The notes under the pieces were generated by a model that was not told the DNA's origin, ran no database searches, and worked only from the letters and a program-made list of their open reading frames with translations. A stretch of 6,445 nucleotides of DNA from an uncultured Saprospiraceae bacterium (GTDB lineage Bacteria; Bacteroidota; Bacteroidia; Chitinophagales; Saprospiraceae), in the NCBI GenBank assembly GCA_937959375.1, contig CALGLS010000589.1, forward strand, positions 1 through 6,445. Reading direction: 5' to 3'. Position numbers and translations under genes: made by a program. Positions 1 through 5,283 of this stretch are shown one piece after another. Numbering within the stretch: the first letter of the stretch is position 1; each line of letters starts with the position of its first letter.

Positions 1-758
1 TCTAAGAAATCTTGATAATAGTGGATGTCATTTTTGTAGTCAAGATGATAATGTTTGGAAACATCGTGCAGCTCTTCTTCAAATTTGAGGAACAATGCAT
101 TAACTTGAACTATTTCACTAGAGGCTTTGTCAATAAATCGCTTCTTTTTGTAGGTAGAGTACTTTCCTTTTCCACCATAGTTTAATGGTCCCCAGCCGAC
201 AGCGTCTCGTAAGTCTTTAATAATATCTCGCAAAGCAATATTGATTCGTTCACCAGCTTGAATTGCTTCATCAAGTTCTTTTAATTTTTCTTTGTGGCTA
301 AGCATGCGTTGATCAAGTTGTGCAATTTGTTTAGCAACTCCAGGGTTATCTAGATTGATTCGAGAATCTTTTTGCTTAATCAAGTTCTCTAATCTTTTTT
401 CTAACCCAAACAAACCACTTTGCACATTTCTCAAGAGGGTCTGTTCGTTTTTAAGCGCTTCAATAGAGGCTTTACATTCATTGTATTTCATTACCGCTAA
501 AAGGTAATCCTGTTTTTCGCGATCAATTGCTTTTTCTGGGTTACCCAATATTTTGCGGAAGAGTGAAAGGATAGAAACTTTCTCTAATTTTTGAATATCA
601 TTCGATTGCTTTGAGAGAATAGATTCTAGTTCTTTCAACTTCTCTTGTCTAGTAAAAATCAAATCTTCTAAACCTGCCAAATGAATGTCAATCTTCTCTT
701 TTCTTAGGACTTCTTCGTAGGTACTGAGAATCTGTTCGTCTAGGCTTATTTTGCTCAT
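1..758 (-). CDS. Coiled-coil protein of unknown function (3' end outside window)
   Basis: The frame is open from an ATG at 756-758 to the window edge, giving 252 residues without a stop, so the C-terminus is missing. There is no signal peptide or membrane segment, so the product is probably cytoplasmic. Long charged helices dominate: residues about 15-60, 75-130 and 140-185 are rich in Lys, Glu, Leu and Gln with heptad-like spacing, suggesting coiled coils. The first and second helices are joined by a short segment with Phe67 and Gly72-Asn73-Pro74. Around residues 185-200 there is a conspicuous conserved-looking patch, DAVGWGPLNYGGKG, followed by a basic stretch (204-211) and another helix. 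The start lies 3 bases after the stop of the DUF4349 lipoprotein gene (TAA-GCA-ATG), so the two genes are very likely cotranscribed and translationally coupled. I do not recognise a named family. The GWG...GG patch recalls uncharacterised coiled-coil proteins I remember from Firmicutes, but this is from memory only. Confidence 0.85.
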   Translation of the reverse strand, partial: MSKISLDEQILSTYEEVLRKEKIDIHLAGLEDLIFTRQEKLKELESILSKQSNDIQKLEKVSILSLFRKILGNPEKAIDREKQDYLLAVMKYNECKASIEALKNEQTLLRNVQSGLFGLEKRLENLIKQKDSRINLDNPGVAKQIAQLDQRMLSHKEKLKELDEAIQAGERINIALRDIIKDLRDAVGWGPLNYGGKGKYSTYKKKRFIDKASSEIVQVNALFLKFEEELHDVSKHYHLDYKNDIHYYQDFL

Positions 759-761
759 TGC

Positions 762-1634
762 TTATTGGCTTTTCTTTCGACTAAAAATTTTCAATTTTCT
801 CCCAAGATAAAATAAAATTCCAATCATTATCAAGAAAGGCCAGATGTTGACCATAGCGATAATGAATCCTTTTATGTTTTCCCATCCATTTCCAAATGCC
901 TGTCCCAACTTACTCGCATAGCTTTTAGTGACCAGCCCTTTGCCGTCATTTTGGTACATGTTAAGTTGGATGGTACTCAGTGAAATCTGATCTTTTAGGA
1001 AACGGAGTCGGCCTTCTTTTGATTCAATTTCTTCTTGAATAATGCGAATACGCTCTTCAGCGTTCAGTATCTCTTCAACAGTCGAAGCTTTCTTTCGAAG
1101 TACTTCTACATATCTATCACGTACATCTTTTTTGGTTTTTAAACGAATCTGTATGTCTACAAATTCTTCTGTAACATCTTGAGCATTAATGATTCTTTGA
1201 TCAATGTGCTTCGCTTGAGCTGTGATTGACTCAAGTAAAGTATCAAGTTGCTCATTTGGAATACGAATGGTGATGCTGTTGTTGATATAACTGCCTCGAC
1301 TGCTAAGATTGGTCGTACTGATAAATCCACCTTGTTGCTTAATGAGTTGTTCAATAGAGGAGGTGCTTTTTTCTACATTTTCTACCTGCATTCTAACAGT
1401 AGCTGTTCGAATGACTTTACGTTCAGTCTTAACTTGGTTTGATTTGTTATTTTGATTTTGGTCATCGTAGTAGTTCGATTCTTCTGCTTCTTCTAAGTCA
1501 TAATTTGAAGTCATTTCATTCATAGAGGTGGAAGCCGTTTTTTCTTTAAAGCCACCATAATCACTGTTATATCTTGATTCACTGTTGCAACTCAAAAAGG
1601 AAAAGGACAAAAGAAGGATCATTAGTTTTTTCAT
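762..1634 (-). CDS. DUF4349 domain lipoprotein with C-terminal membrane helix
   Basis: 290 residues. The N-terminus is a lipoprotein signal: basic MKK, a hydrophobic run and FLSC with the acylated cysteine at 16. A low-complexity linker rich in Ser, Asn, Asp and Glu follows (about 17-66). The DUF4349 domain spans about 68-228. It starts with a beta-rich part (RKVIRTATVRMQV; 'GGFISTTN' at 102-109; 'ITIRIPNEQLDTLL' at 121-134) and carries the family hallmark 'DVTEEFVDIQIRLKTKK' at 153-169. A helical hairpin follows at about 170-215 (EERIRIIQEEIESKEGRL), then a final strand 'STIQLNMY'. A membrane helix lies at about 256-277, followed by a basic tail (KLKIFSRKKSQ), placing the C-terminus in the cytoplasm. 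The protein should therefore be tethered at both ends, or held in the inner membrane if the cysteine is not lipidated. The molecular function of DUF4349 is not established. The gene is first in a pair with the coiled-coil gene 3 bases downstream. Confidence 0.9.
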   Translation of the reverse strand: MKKLMILLLSFSFLSCNSESRYNSDYGGFKEKTASTSMNEMTSNYDLEEAEESNYYDDQNQNNKSNQVKTERKVIRTATVRMQVENVEKSTSSIEQLIKQQGGFISTTNLSSRGSYINNSITIRIPNEQLDTLLESITAQAKHIDQRIINAQDVTEEFVDIQIRLKTKKDVRDRYVEVLRKKASTVEEILNAEERIRIIQEEIESKEGRLRFLKDQISLSTIQLNMYQNDGKGLVTKSYASKLGQAFGNGWENIKGFIIAMVNIWPFLIMIGILFYLGRKLKIFSRKKSQ

Positions 1635-1712
1635 AATCGGAATGTGTTTAGAGTAACTCGTTTACTAGTTGTTAAAACTACAAGATGCTGAACAGGGGAT
1701 GTCTGGTGTTTC

Positions 1713-1746
1713 TAAATCTAATTTAGTTAACAGCTAAATTAATCAA
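1713..1746 (-). promoter_or_regulatory. Candidate promoter for the DUF4349 gene
   Basis: Read on the minus strand, 1720-1713 is TAGATTTA, a 7 of 8 match to the Bacteroidota -7 element TAnnTTTG. A TTG at 1746-1744 sits 23 bases upstream, at the outer limit of the -33 spacing reported for Flavobacterium. The start codon is about 80 bases downstream. The mismatch at the final G and the long spacer make this a tentative call. The -33 TTG also abuts the terminator of the upstream TerC gene. Confidence 0.3.
1719..1741. repeat. Perfect 8-bp inverted repeat, possible operator
   Basis: TAATTTAG (1719-1726) and CTAAATTA (1734-1741) are exact reverse complements around a 7-base spacer, TTAACAG. The dyad fills the spacer between the candidate -33 and -7 elements of the DUF4349 promoter, where a repressor site would lie. 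It is AT-rich, and a dyad of this size can occur by chance in such DNA. It has no T-tract of its own and is unlikely to be the terminator. Confidence 0.35.
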
Positions 1747-1790
1747 AAAAGGCACAATCCTTTCTTCTTCAGAATGAATTGTGCCTTTTT
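1746..1790 (-). terminator. Intrinsic terminator of the TerC gene (bidirectional form)
   Basis: A perfect 13-bp inverted repeat, AAAAAGGCACAAT (1746-1758) against ATTGTGCCTTTTT (1778-1790), with a 19-base loop. The GGCACAAT/ATTGTGCC core is flanked by A and T runs, so on either strand the hairpin is followed by a T-tract. It starts about 24 bases after the TerC stop codon, so it should end TerC transcription and insulate the DUF4349 gene from it. No plus-strand gene ends here. Confidence 0.85.
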
Positions 1791-1813
1791 AACGCCGTTT
1801 GAAATCAAGAACT

Positions 1814-2605
1814 TTAAGCGTTATCCGCTTTTTTCTTACTCTCTTGTAACTTAGCTTGTATGATTTTCTTTTGATATCGTCCTTGTACTACATCTGTGAT
1901 GGTCAGAATTATAATCACGAAATAAAATGTCGCCTTACTCATAGGAGTGATCTCTGAGCCAAACAATTTCATGTGCGCAAGGTGACCACCTTCAGAGATC
2001 AACATGACACCTACTAAAAAGAGGATAAACAAACCAAGTACCTCGTACATTCTGTTTTTTGCCAAAAAGTTAGATACACCATCCGCAAGTACTAGCATCA
2101 TGATACCACTAATTACAATCGCAGTTGCCATTACCCAGAACACATCTGTTAGAGCGATGGCACTAAGGATAGAGTCAAAAGAGAAAACTAAGTTCATGAT
2201 AATGATCATCACAATTACTTGAGTTACCGACTTTGATTTTTTCTCGTGTGCAGGACCATCCGCTTCCTCAATAGAAATCATATGCCAGATCTCTTTCATC
2301 GCTGTATACAAAATGAAAGCACCACCTAAGAGGACAATCAAACTGTGTCCCGTGAAATCGCCGTGTACATAGTCACCGATATGAATGACAAACAAGGAAT
2401 CTTGGAAGTATTGAATCATATTGATTAATACAAAAAGCAAAACGATACGCAGTGCAATGGCGACTAATATGCCCACTTTTCGAACATAAGCTCTTTTCTC
2501 TTCCGGGGCATTTTTTGATTCCAGGGAAATGTAGAGGAGGTTGTCAAAACCGAGTACAGCTTGTAGCATCACCAGCATGACCAGCGTAAATATATTTTCT
2601 AACAT
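1814..2605 (-). CDS. TerC family integral membrane protein, probable metal (Mn) exporter
   Basis: 263 residues, a normal length for short TerC-family proteins without CBS domains. About seven hydrophobic segments are visible: 5-28, 43-65, 86-104, 127-150, 154-176, 187-205 and 225-241. Family signatures are present in two halves: 'LGFDNLLYISLES' near the N-terminus, with Asp21-Asn22 in the first helix, and 'FSFDSILSAIALTD' with Asp144 in the fourth. These acidic and polar intramembrane residues are the expected metal ligands. 'GGAFILYTAMKEI' (94-106) and 'LISEGGH' (202-208) also match the family. The C-terminus is a charged cytoplasmic tail rich in Lys. Known work links TerC proteins to manganese export (E. 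coli Alx) and to metal delivery to secreted enzymes in Bacillus. The name comes from tellurite resistance, but no ter operon genes are nearby. The gene stands alone between its own candidate promoter and a strong terminator. The substrate here is inferred from the family. Confidence 0.93.
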   Translation of the reverse strand: MLENIFTLVMLVMLQAVLGFDNLLYISLESKNAPEEKRAYVRKVGILVAIALRIVLLFVLINMIQYFQDSLFVIHIGDYVHGDFTGHSLIVLLGGAFILYTAMKEIWHMISIEEADGPAHEKKSKSVTQVIVMIIIMNLVFSFDSILSAIALTDVFWVMATAIVISGIMMLVLADGVSNFLAKNRMYEVLGLFILFLVGVMLISEGGHLAHMKLFGSEITPMSKATFYFVIIILTITDVVQGRYQKKIIQAKLQESKKKADNA

Positions 2606-2633
2606 CTTTTTACTTGTTTAGAGTTTAATTCAA

Positions 2634-2667
2634 AACTTGCAAATTAGATAAAGCGCTAATGCAAGTT
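2634..2667 (-). promoter_or_regulatory. Hairpin in the TerC mRNA leader
   Basis: AACTTGC (2634-2640) pairs exactly with GCAAGTT (2661-2667). The stem continues as ATTAG (2643-2647) with CTAAT (2656-2660) after a 2-base AA bulge, leaving an 8-base loop that contains part of an AGCGCT palindrome. In the mRNA the hairpin would begin only a few bases after the predicted transcription start (just past the -7 box at 2678-2685) and end 28 bases before the ATG. A hairpin at the 5' end could stabilise the message or act as a regulatory leader. I see no yybP-ykoY manganese riboswitch consensus, and the leader is too short for one. Confidence 0.4.
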
Positions 2668-2677
2668 GTTAAAGATG

Positions 2678-2685
2678 CAAAAATA
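2678..2685 (-). promoter_or_regulatory. Candidate -7 promoter element for TerC
   Basis: On the minus strand this reads TATTTTTG, a full match to the Bacteroidota consensus TAnnTTTG, 73 bases upstream of the TerC ATG. No clear TTG is seen at the usual -33 distance (the region there reads AGCTGTTTCC), so only half of the bipartite promoter is supported. The match lies within A/T-rich DNA, which lowers its weight. Confidence 0.4.
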
Positions 2686-2720
2686 GAAAAAAGAACAAAA
2701 GGAAACAGCTTTAGCGCTGT
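2685..2720 (-). terminator. Weak intrinsic terminator after the 171-residue lipoprotein gene
   Basis: Read on the minus strand, ACAGC-GCTAAA-GCTGT (2720-2705) forms a 5-bp GC-containing stem with a 6-base loop. It is followed directly by a T-rich tract (2704-2685) that includes a run of six T. It begins about 40 bases after the lipoprotein stop codon and just before the candidate TerC promoter, the expected place for a terminator. The short stem keeps confidence moderate. Confidence 0.45.
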
Positions 2721-2762
2721 AAAGTTGAAGGAAAGGTTGGCGTTCATAAATCTGAGCTTCCC

Positions 2763-3278
2763 TTACTTTTTCAGTTTAAGTTCTGCTAAAGGAGATTTAA
2801 CTTCAATTAGTTTATCATTTAGCTTAAGCTGAACGATGTGATACGCTGGACATTCGCAAAGATTATCTCTGTTTATGTCAGCTATCTCGATGTTTGAAAT
2901 GGTAAAATGATGCCCAGTTTCAATAACAACCACTTCAAAGTTAAGGTCGATAGAAGTAGGGTTGATCTCATTGGTAATCAATGGAATACCGTTTTTACCT
3001 AATGTAATAGTGTTATTGAATTTCTTTAAGCTTAGAAGACTGTCAATACTAATAATCGAGTTGTCGAAATTGTGTTTGCTAACTACACTGACTAAGGCAA
3101 GATCCTTTTCAGAAAAGCAGTTGTCACTTTGATCGACATCACAAAAGTCAAGTTCTATAGAGAGTGATTGATTGATGTCAGGTTTAGTACAAGGAGGAGG
3201 AACGCATTGATTTTCTACCTTACAGGAAGAGAAGCATAAGAGAATGGAGTAGAGGAGTAGTAGGTAGTTTAGTTTCAT
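2763..3278 (-). CDS. Small cysteine-containing lipoprotein, function unknown
   Basis: 171 residues. The N-terminus is a lipoprotein signal: MKLN, a Leu-rich core and FSSC with the lipid-attachment cysteine at 19. The mature part has further cysteines at 25, 30, 46, 54, 141 and 143, spaced as pairs (QCVPPPC, CDVDQSDNC, CEC), which suggests disulfides or metal binding outside the cytoplasm. The rest alternates hydrophobic and polar residues in short strands (IELDF, ALVSVVS, NTITLG, IDLNFEVVVIE, HFTISNIEI, HIVQLKL), consistent with a small beta-sandwich. No catalytic motif is recognised, and I cannot assign a family. The ATG is preceded by an A-rich stretch (CCAAAAGAA), as usual here. It has its own candidate promoter at the end of the upstream transglutaminase-like gene, so cotranscription with that gene is possible but not needed. 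Confidence 0.8.
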   Translation of the reverse strand: MKLNYLLLLYSILLCFSSCKVENQCVPPPCTKPDINQSLSIELDFCDVDQSDNCFSEKDLALVSVVSKHNFDNSIISIDSLLSLKKFNNTITLGKNGIPLITNEINPTSIDLNFEVVVIETGHHFTISNIEIADINRDNLCECPAYHIVQLKLNDKLIEVKSPLAELKLKK

Positions 3279-3307
3279 TTCTTTTGGTTTAAGGGGAGTA
3301 GTTAGTA

Positions 3308-3385
3308 GTGGGAAGATGGAAGTTGGAAGTGCTCGCTAATGTAACTCAGCAATTAATTGAAACCTCCAACTTCCCACCTCCAGCC
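3308..3385. repeat. Purine-rich imperfect inverted repeat between genes
   Basis: GGAAGTTGGA at 3318-3327 is an exact reverse complement of TCCAACTTCC at 3365-3374. Partial complementarity continues on both sides: GTGGGAAGAT before the left arm against CACCTCCAGC after the right arm. The arms carry GGAAG and TTGGA units (GGAAGATGGAAGTTGGAAG), an asymmetric purine/pyrimidine composition unlike the surrounding coding DNA. The central 37 bases are ordinary AT-rich sequence. It has no T-tract, so it does not look like a standard terminator. It resembles the short intergenic repeats I associate with some Bacteroidota genomes, but copy number cannot be judged from this window. Confidence 0.5.
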
Positions 3386-3393
3386 CAAAATTA
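3386..3393 (-). promoter_or_regulatory. Candidate -7 promoter element for the lipoprotein gene
   Basis: On the minus strand this reads TAATTTTG, a full match to TAnnTTTG, overlapping the TAA stop codon of the transglutaminase-like gene. The nearest TTG sequences upstream are 12 and 26 bases away, outside the usual 17-23, so the -33 half is not convincing. If used, transcription would start near 3380 and the leader of about 100 bases would contain the whole 3308-3385 inverted repeat. Confidence 0.3.
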
Positions 3394-4398
3394 TTTGACC
3401 ACAGCCAACTTATACGCAGCAATCAATTCCTTGTTTGCAAGTATATGAATTGGACCTGATTTAAAGTCTTTGGTTTTGATGATGACATTATTTCTATTAC
3501 CAACCTGAACATGTTTTACAATAATGTATTCGTCAGTTTTAGGACGGTAGCAAGTCACCTCAGTTAATTTTTCTTCCGACTCAAAAGCAATGGTAATGTT
3601 TTCGCCCCTCTTTACAGAAATGGCAACTTCGTTAGGATCTAACTTTGTAATTTTATTTGTAAAAAAACCTTTACCAACTAGCGGACGTTTTTTGAATTGA
3701 TCTTTGGTCAATGCTACAGGTGTTAGTTTATAGGTGGTGTCTTTTGGAAAATGCGTATACTGCATCTGTTCCGGATTTGGAAAGAAATAAGATTCACCTT
3801 CGTAGTCAAACACATACTCGTCGTAGTTATTTAAGAAACCGCTAGCGTAGGTCGCATCACAGTGTAGCCATTCACCATCTATCTTCACCACATTCCATAC
3901 ATGCTTAGCACCAGTACTACGTAATTTGCTAGGGTCATTTCTAATCCACCCCTTTATGAGTTTCGTTTCAATGTTTGCCTCATCGCAGATCGCTTTAAAA
4001 ACTAAAGCATAATCTTCGCAAATTCCTTTTTTCTTTTTCAAGGCACGTTCTACTTTGTCCGCGTTGTGTTCTTCCATTTCAGATCTTTTGATCCGTTTAC
4101 CTTTTTTCTTATCACGTTCGCCTGTTTTGAAATCATCGTACATTTTGATATCATAAGCGATGTTGCCAGCTACCCATTTAAAGATGGCCTCAGTTTTTTC
4201 TCTAGGGTCTTTCAAGCCATCAGTAACTGCATCTGCAATGTCTTCAGGATGTTTCAAGTCCTTATACATTTCACTAGGATCCATCTCGTCTTCCATTTCA
4301 ACTTCCATCTCCTCATCGTCTTCGATCTCTACGTCAATTTCTTGAGCATAAGTAATGATGCTGAAAAGCATTGCAAGTGTTGTAATAAAAATCTTCAT
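3391..4398 (-). CDS. Secreted transglutaminase-like protein with acidic N-terminus
   Basis: 335 residues from the ATG at 4396-4398. A start at 4455 would add 19 residues, but the 4398 start gives a clean signal peptide, MKIFITTLAMLFSIITYAQ, cut before Glu20, and follows an A-rich stretch (AAAACAAAAAAA). Residues 20-43 are strikingly acidic, alternating Glu/Asp with Val, Ile and Met. The transglutaminase-like core spans about 60-200. It has the catalytic cysteine in 'GICEDYALVFKAIC' (Cys127), histidine in 'AKHVWNVVKI' (His166) and aspartate in 'WLHCDATYASG' (Asp181), so the Cys-His-Asp triad is complete. 'YFFPNPEQMQYTHFPKD' after the core matches bacterial proteins of the CYK3/kyphoscoliosis-peptidase-like group. 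The C-terminal part (about 250-335) is beta-rich and may be an Ig-like domain. In this superfamily the activity is usually hydrolytic (protease or amidase); cross-linking is less common. The substrate is unknown. It should act in the periplasm or outside the cell. Confidence 0.88.
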   Translation of the reverse strand: MKIFITTLAMLFSIITYAQEIDVEIEDDEEMEVEMEDEMDPSEMYKDLKHPEDIADAVTDGLKDPREKTEAIFKWVAGNIAYDIKMYDDFKTGERDKKKGKRIKRSEMEEHNADKVERALKKKKGICEDYALVFKAICDEANIETKLIKGWIRNDPSKLRSTGAKHVWNVVKIDGEWLHCDATYASGFLNNYDEYVFDYEGESYFFPNPEQMQYTHFPKDTTYKLTPVALTKDQFKKRPLVGKGFFTNKITKLDPNEVAISVKRGENITIAFESEEKLTEVTCYRPKTDEYIIVKHVQVGNRNNVIIKTKDFKSGPIHILANKELIAAYKLAVVK

Positions 4399-4480
4399 TT
4401 TTTTTGTTTTGATTAATAAAAGATGTTTTGTCCAATTAGCAGAAATCTGCGTCATGGTTCAATGGGTGCTAAAATGGTTG

Positions 4481-4511
4481 TGTGTCAACAAATTTAATGA
4501 CTTCTGACACA
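4481..4511. repeat. 7-bp dyad flanking a candidate promoter element
   Basis: TGTGTCA (4481-4487) and TGACACA (4505-4511) are exact reverse complements separated by 17 bases. The spacer contains the candidate -7 element at 4489-4496. A dyad centred on a promoter is the arrangement expected for a dimeric repressor site, but 7-bp arms over this distance also occur by chance. Confidence 0.3.
4489..4496 (-). promoter_or_regulatory. Candidate -7 promoter element for the transglutaminase-like gene
   Basis: On the minus strand this reads TAAATTTG, a full match to TAnnTTTG, about 90 bases upstream of the chosen ATG at 4398. A TTG at 4512-4510 is only 13 bases upstream, closer than the usual 17-23, so the -33 element is uncertain. 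The position also supports the shorter start: a transcript starting near 4483 would still include the 4455 ATG, so it does not decide the start by itself. Confidence 0.4.
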
Positions 4512-4666
4512 ATTTTAGTATATAAACGCGCAAGTAAATAGGATTTTTGGTCAATGTCGCTAATTCTCTAACTTATTTACGTTAAGATCGGGTTAAAATG
4601 GTGAAAATTTCGATGTTTCAACGATTATTGTTCGTCCTAAGCATAGAAATTAGGGTAATCAAGTAT

Positions 4667-4682
4667 GGTAAACTTACCTTTC
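4667..4682 (+). promoter_or_regulatory. Dyad and weak -7-like element before the thioredoxin gene
   Basis: GGTAA-AC-TTACC (4667-4678) is a compact perfect dyad. It overlaps TACCTTTC (4675-4682), a 7 of 8 match to TAnnTTTG on the plus strand, about 70 bases before the chosen start. No TTG is found 17-23 bases upstream. Tentative. Confidence 0.25.
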
Positions 4683-4750
4683 ATTCTTTTTAATTATAGG
4701 TCCCAGTTTTTCATTCAATGAATTTTCACAAGCTTCCAACTTTAAAACAC

Positions 4751-5233
4751 ATGACACACAAAACACTTCTCATCCTGTTTATCAGCCTATTTTCAATAAG
4801 TATTTTTTCGCAAGATAGTGGGACCAAGCTCGCTCCTGATTTTGAGTTTGAACTCGAAGACGGAACCACAAAAAAACTAAGCGACTATCGAGGTCAAGTA
4901 GTCTACCTTAGTTTTTGGGCAAGTTGGTGTAAGCCCTGTATCAATGGTTTTGAAAAGTATGAAAAGATTCGTCAACAAATGGAGGACGTCGGAGTCGTCT
5001 TACTCAATGTCTCAATTGACAAAGATACCTCTAAATGGACAAACGCAATTAAAGTACATCGAATAAATGGTGATCACGGAAAGGTGGCTCAGGATGTTGT
5101 TATGGAATCGTATCAATTGTATTCCGTACCTGCTTATGAAATCATTGGAAAAAAAGGAGAGTTACTTTATCTAAGCCAAGAAGAAGGACGAAGTGTATTA
5201 GATGAATTTCGTGGATTTGTTGAAGGGAATTAG
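4751..5233 (+). CDS. Secreted TlpA/ResA-type thioredoxin-fold protein
   Basis: 160 residues from the ATG at 4751. A start at 4718 would add 11 residues, but the 4751 start gives a compact signal peptide (MTHK, hydrophobic core, IFSQ before Asp22) and is preceded by A-rich DNA, unlike the T-rich stretch before 4718. The mature protein is a single thioredoxin-like domain: 'LAPDFEFELEDG' and 'LSDYRGQVVYLSFWASWC' are the AhpC/TlpA entry strands, the redox motif is WCKPC (Cys60 and Cys63), and the cis-proline is in 'SVPAYEII' (Pro127). 'VVLLNVSIDKD' is the strand that follows helix 2. Such proteins act outside the cytoplasm in thiol-disulfide exchange, often as reductants for cytochrome c maturation or for particular secreted proteins. 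No cytochrome or Dsb partner is nearby, so the client is unknown. It lacks the N-terminal extra domain of the larger Bacteroidota DUF4369-thioredoxin fusions. Confidence 0.92.
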   Translation: MTHKTLLILFISLFSISIFSQDSGTKLAPDFEFELEDGTTKKLSDYRGQVVYLSFWASWCKPCINGFEKYEKIRQQMEDVGVVLLNVSIDKDTSKWTNAIKVHRINGDHGKVAQDVVMESYQLYSVPAYEIIGKKGELLYLSQEEGRSVLDEFRGFVEGN

Positions 5234-5283
5234 AATTAGAATGGGAACTTGCCTAGCCGATAGGATAGGTGGGAATGGGAAAA

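Larger units (their letters stand above)
4399..4750. other. Divergent intergenic region between transglutaminase-like and thioredoxin genes
   Basis: About 350 bases of AT-rich DNA between two divergent genes, with no convincing ORF or RNA gene. It contains a candidate minus-strand -7 element with flanking dyad near 4481-4511 and a small dyad at 4667-4678 on the thioredoxin side; both are listed separately. The middle part (4520-4660) shows nothing I can interpret. Confidence 0.6.

Noticed and set aside
1157..1442. Two short open frames inside the DUF4349 gene
   Set aside because: Both overlap a strongly supported domain-coding region in other frames and show no protein features.
2004..2222. 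Plus-strand open frame opposite TerC
   Set aside because: Antisense to clear TerC family motifs and without recognisable features.
2606..2685. yybP-ykoY manganese riboswitch upstream of TerC
   Set aside because: The predicted leader is only about 70 bases, and the conserved loops of that riboswitch are not visible. Only a simple bulged hairpin is seen.
4066..4416. Plus-strand open frame of 116 codons opposite the transglutaminase-like gene
   Set aside because: It is fully antisense to a well-supported gene, with Phe/Ile/His-rich composition typical of the complement of Lys/Glu-rich coding DNA. No domain or start context supports it.
4399..4455. N-terminal extension of the transglutaminase-like protein from an upstream ATG at 4455
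   Set aside because: The extra 19 residues would bury the signal peptide behind a non-signal-like segment. The ATG at 4398 has the expected A-rich upstream sequence and gives a clean signal peptide ending in YAQ.
4718..4750. Earlier start for the thioredoxin-fold protein at 4718
   Set aside because: The 11 added residues weaken the signal peptide, and the DNA just upstream is T-rich rather than A-rich. The 4751 start is preferred, though the earlier one cannot be excluded.
5234..5283. Terminator between the convergent thioredoxin and sulfotransferase genes
   Set aside because: Only a 4-bp CCTA/TAGG stem with no T-tract on either strand could be found.
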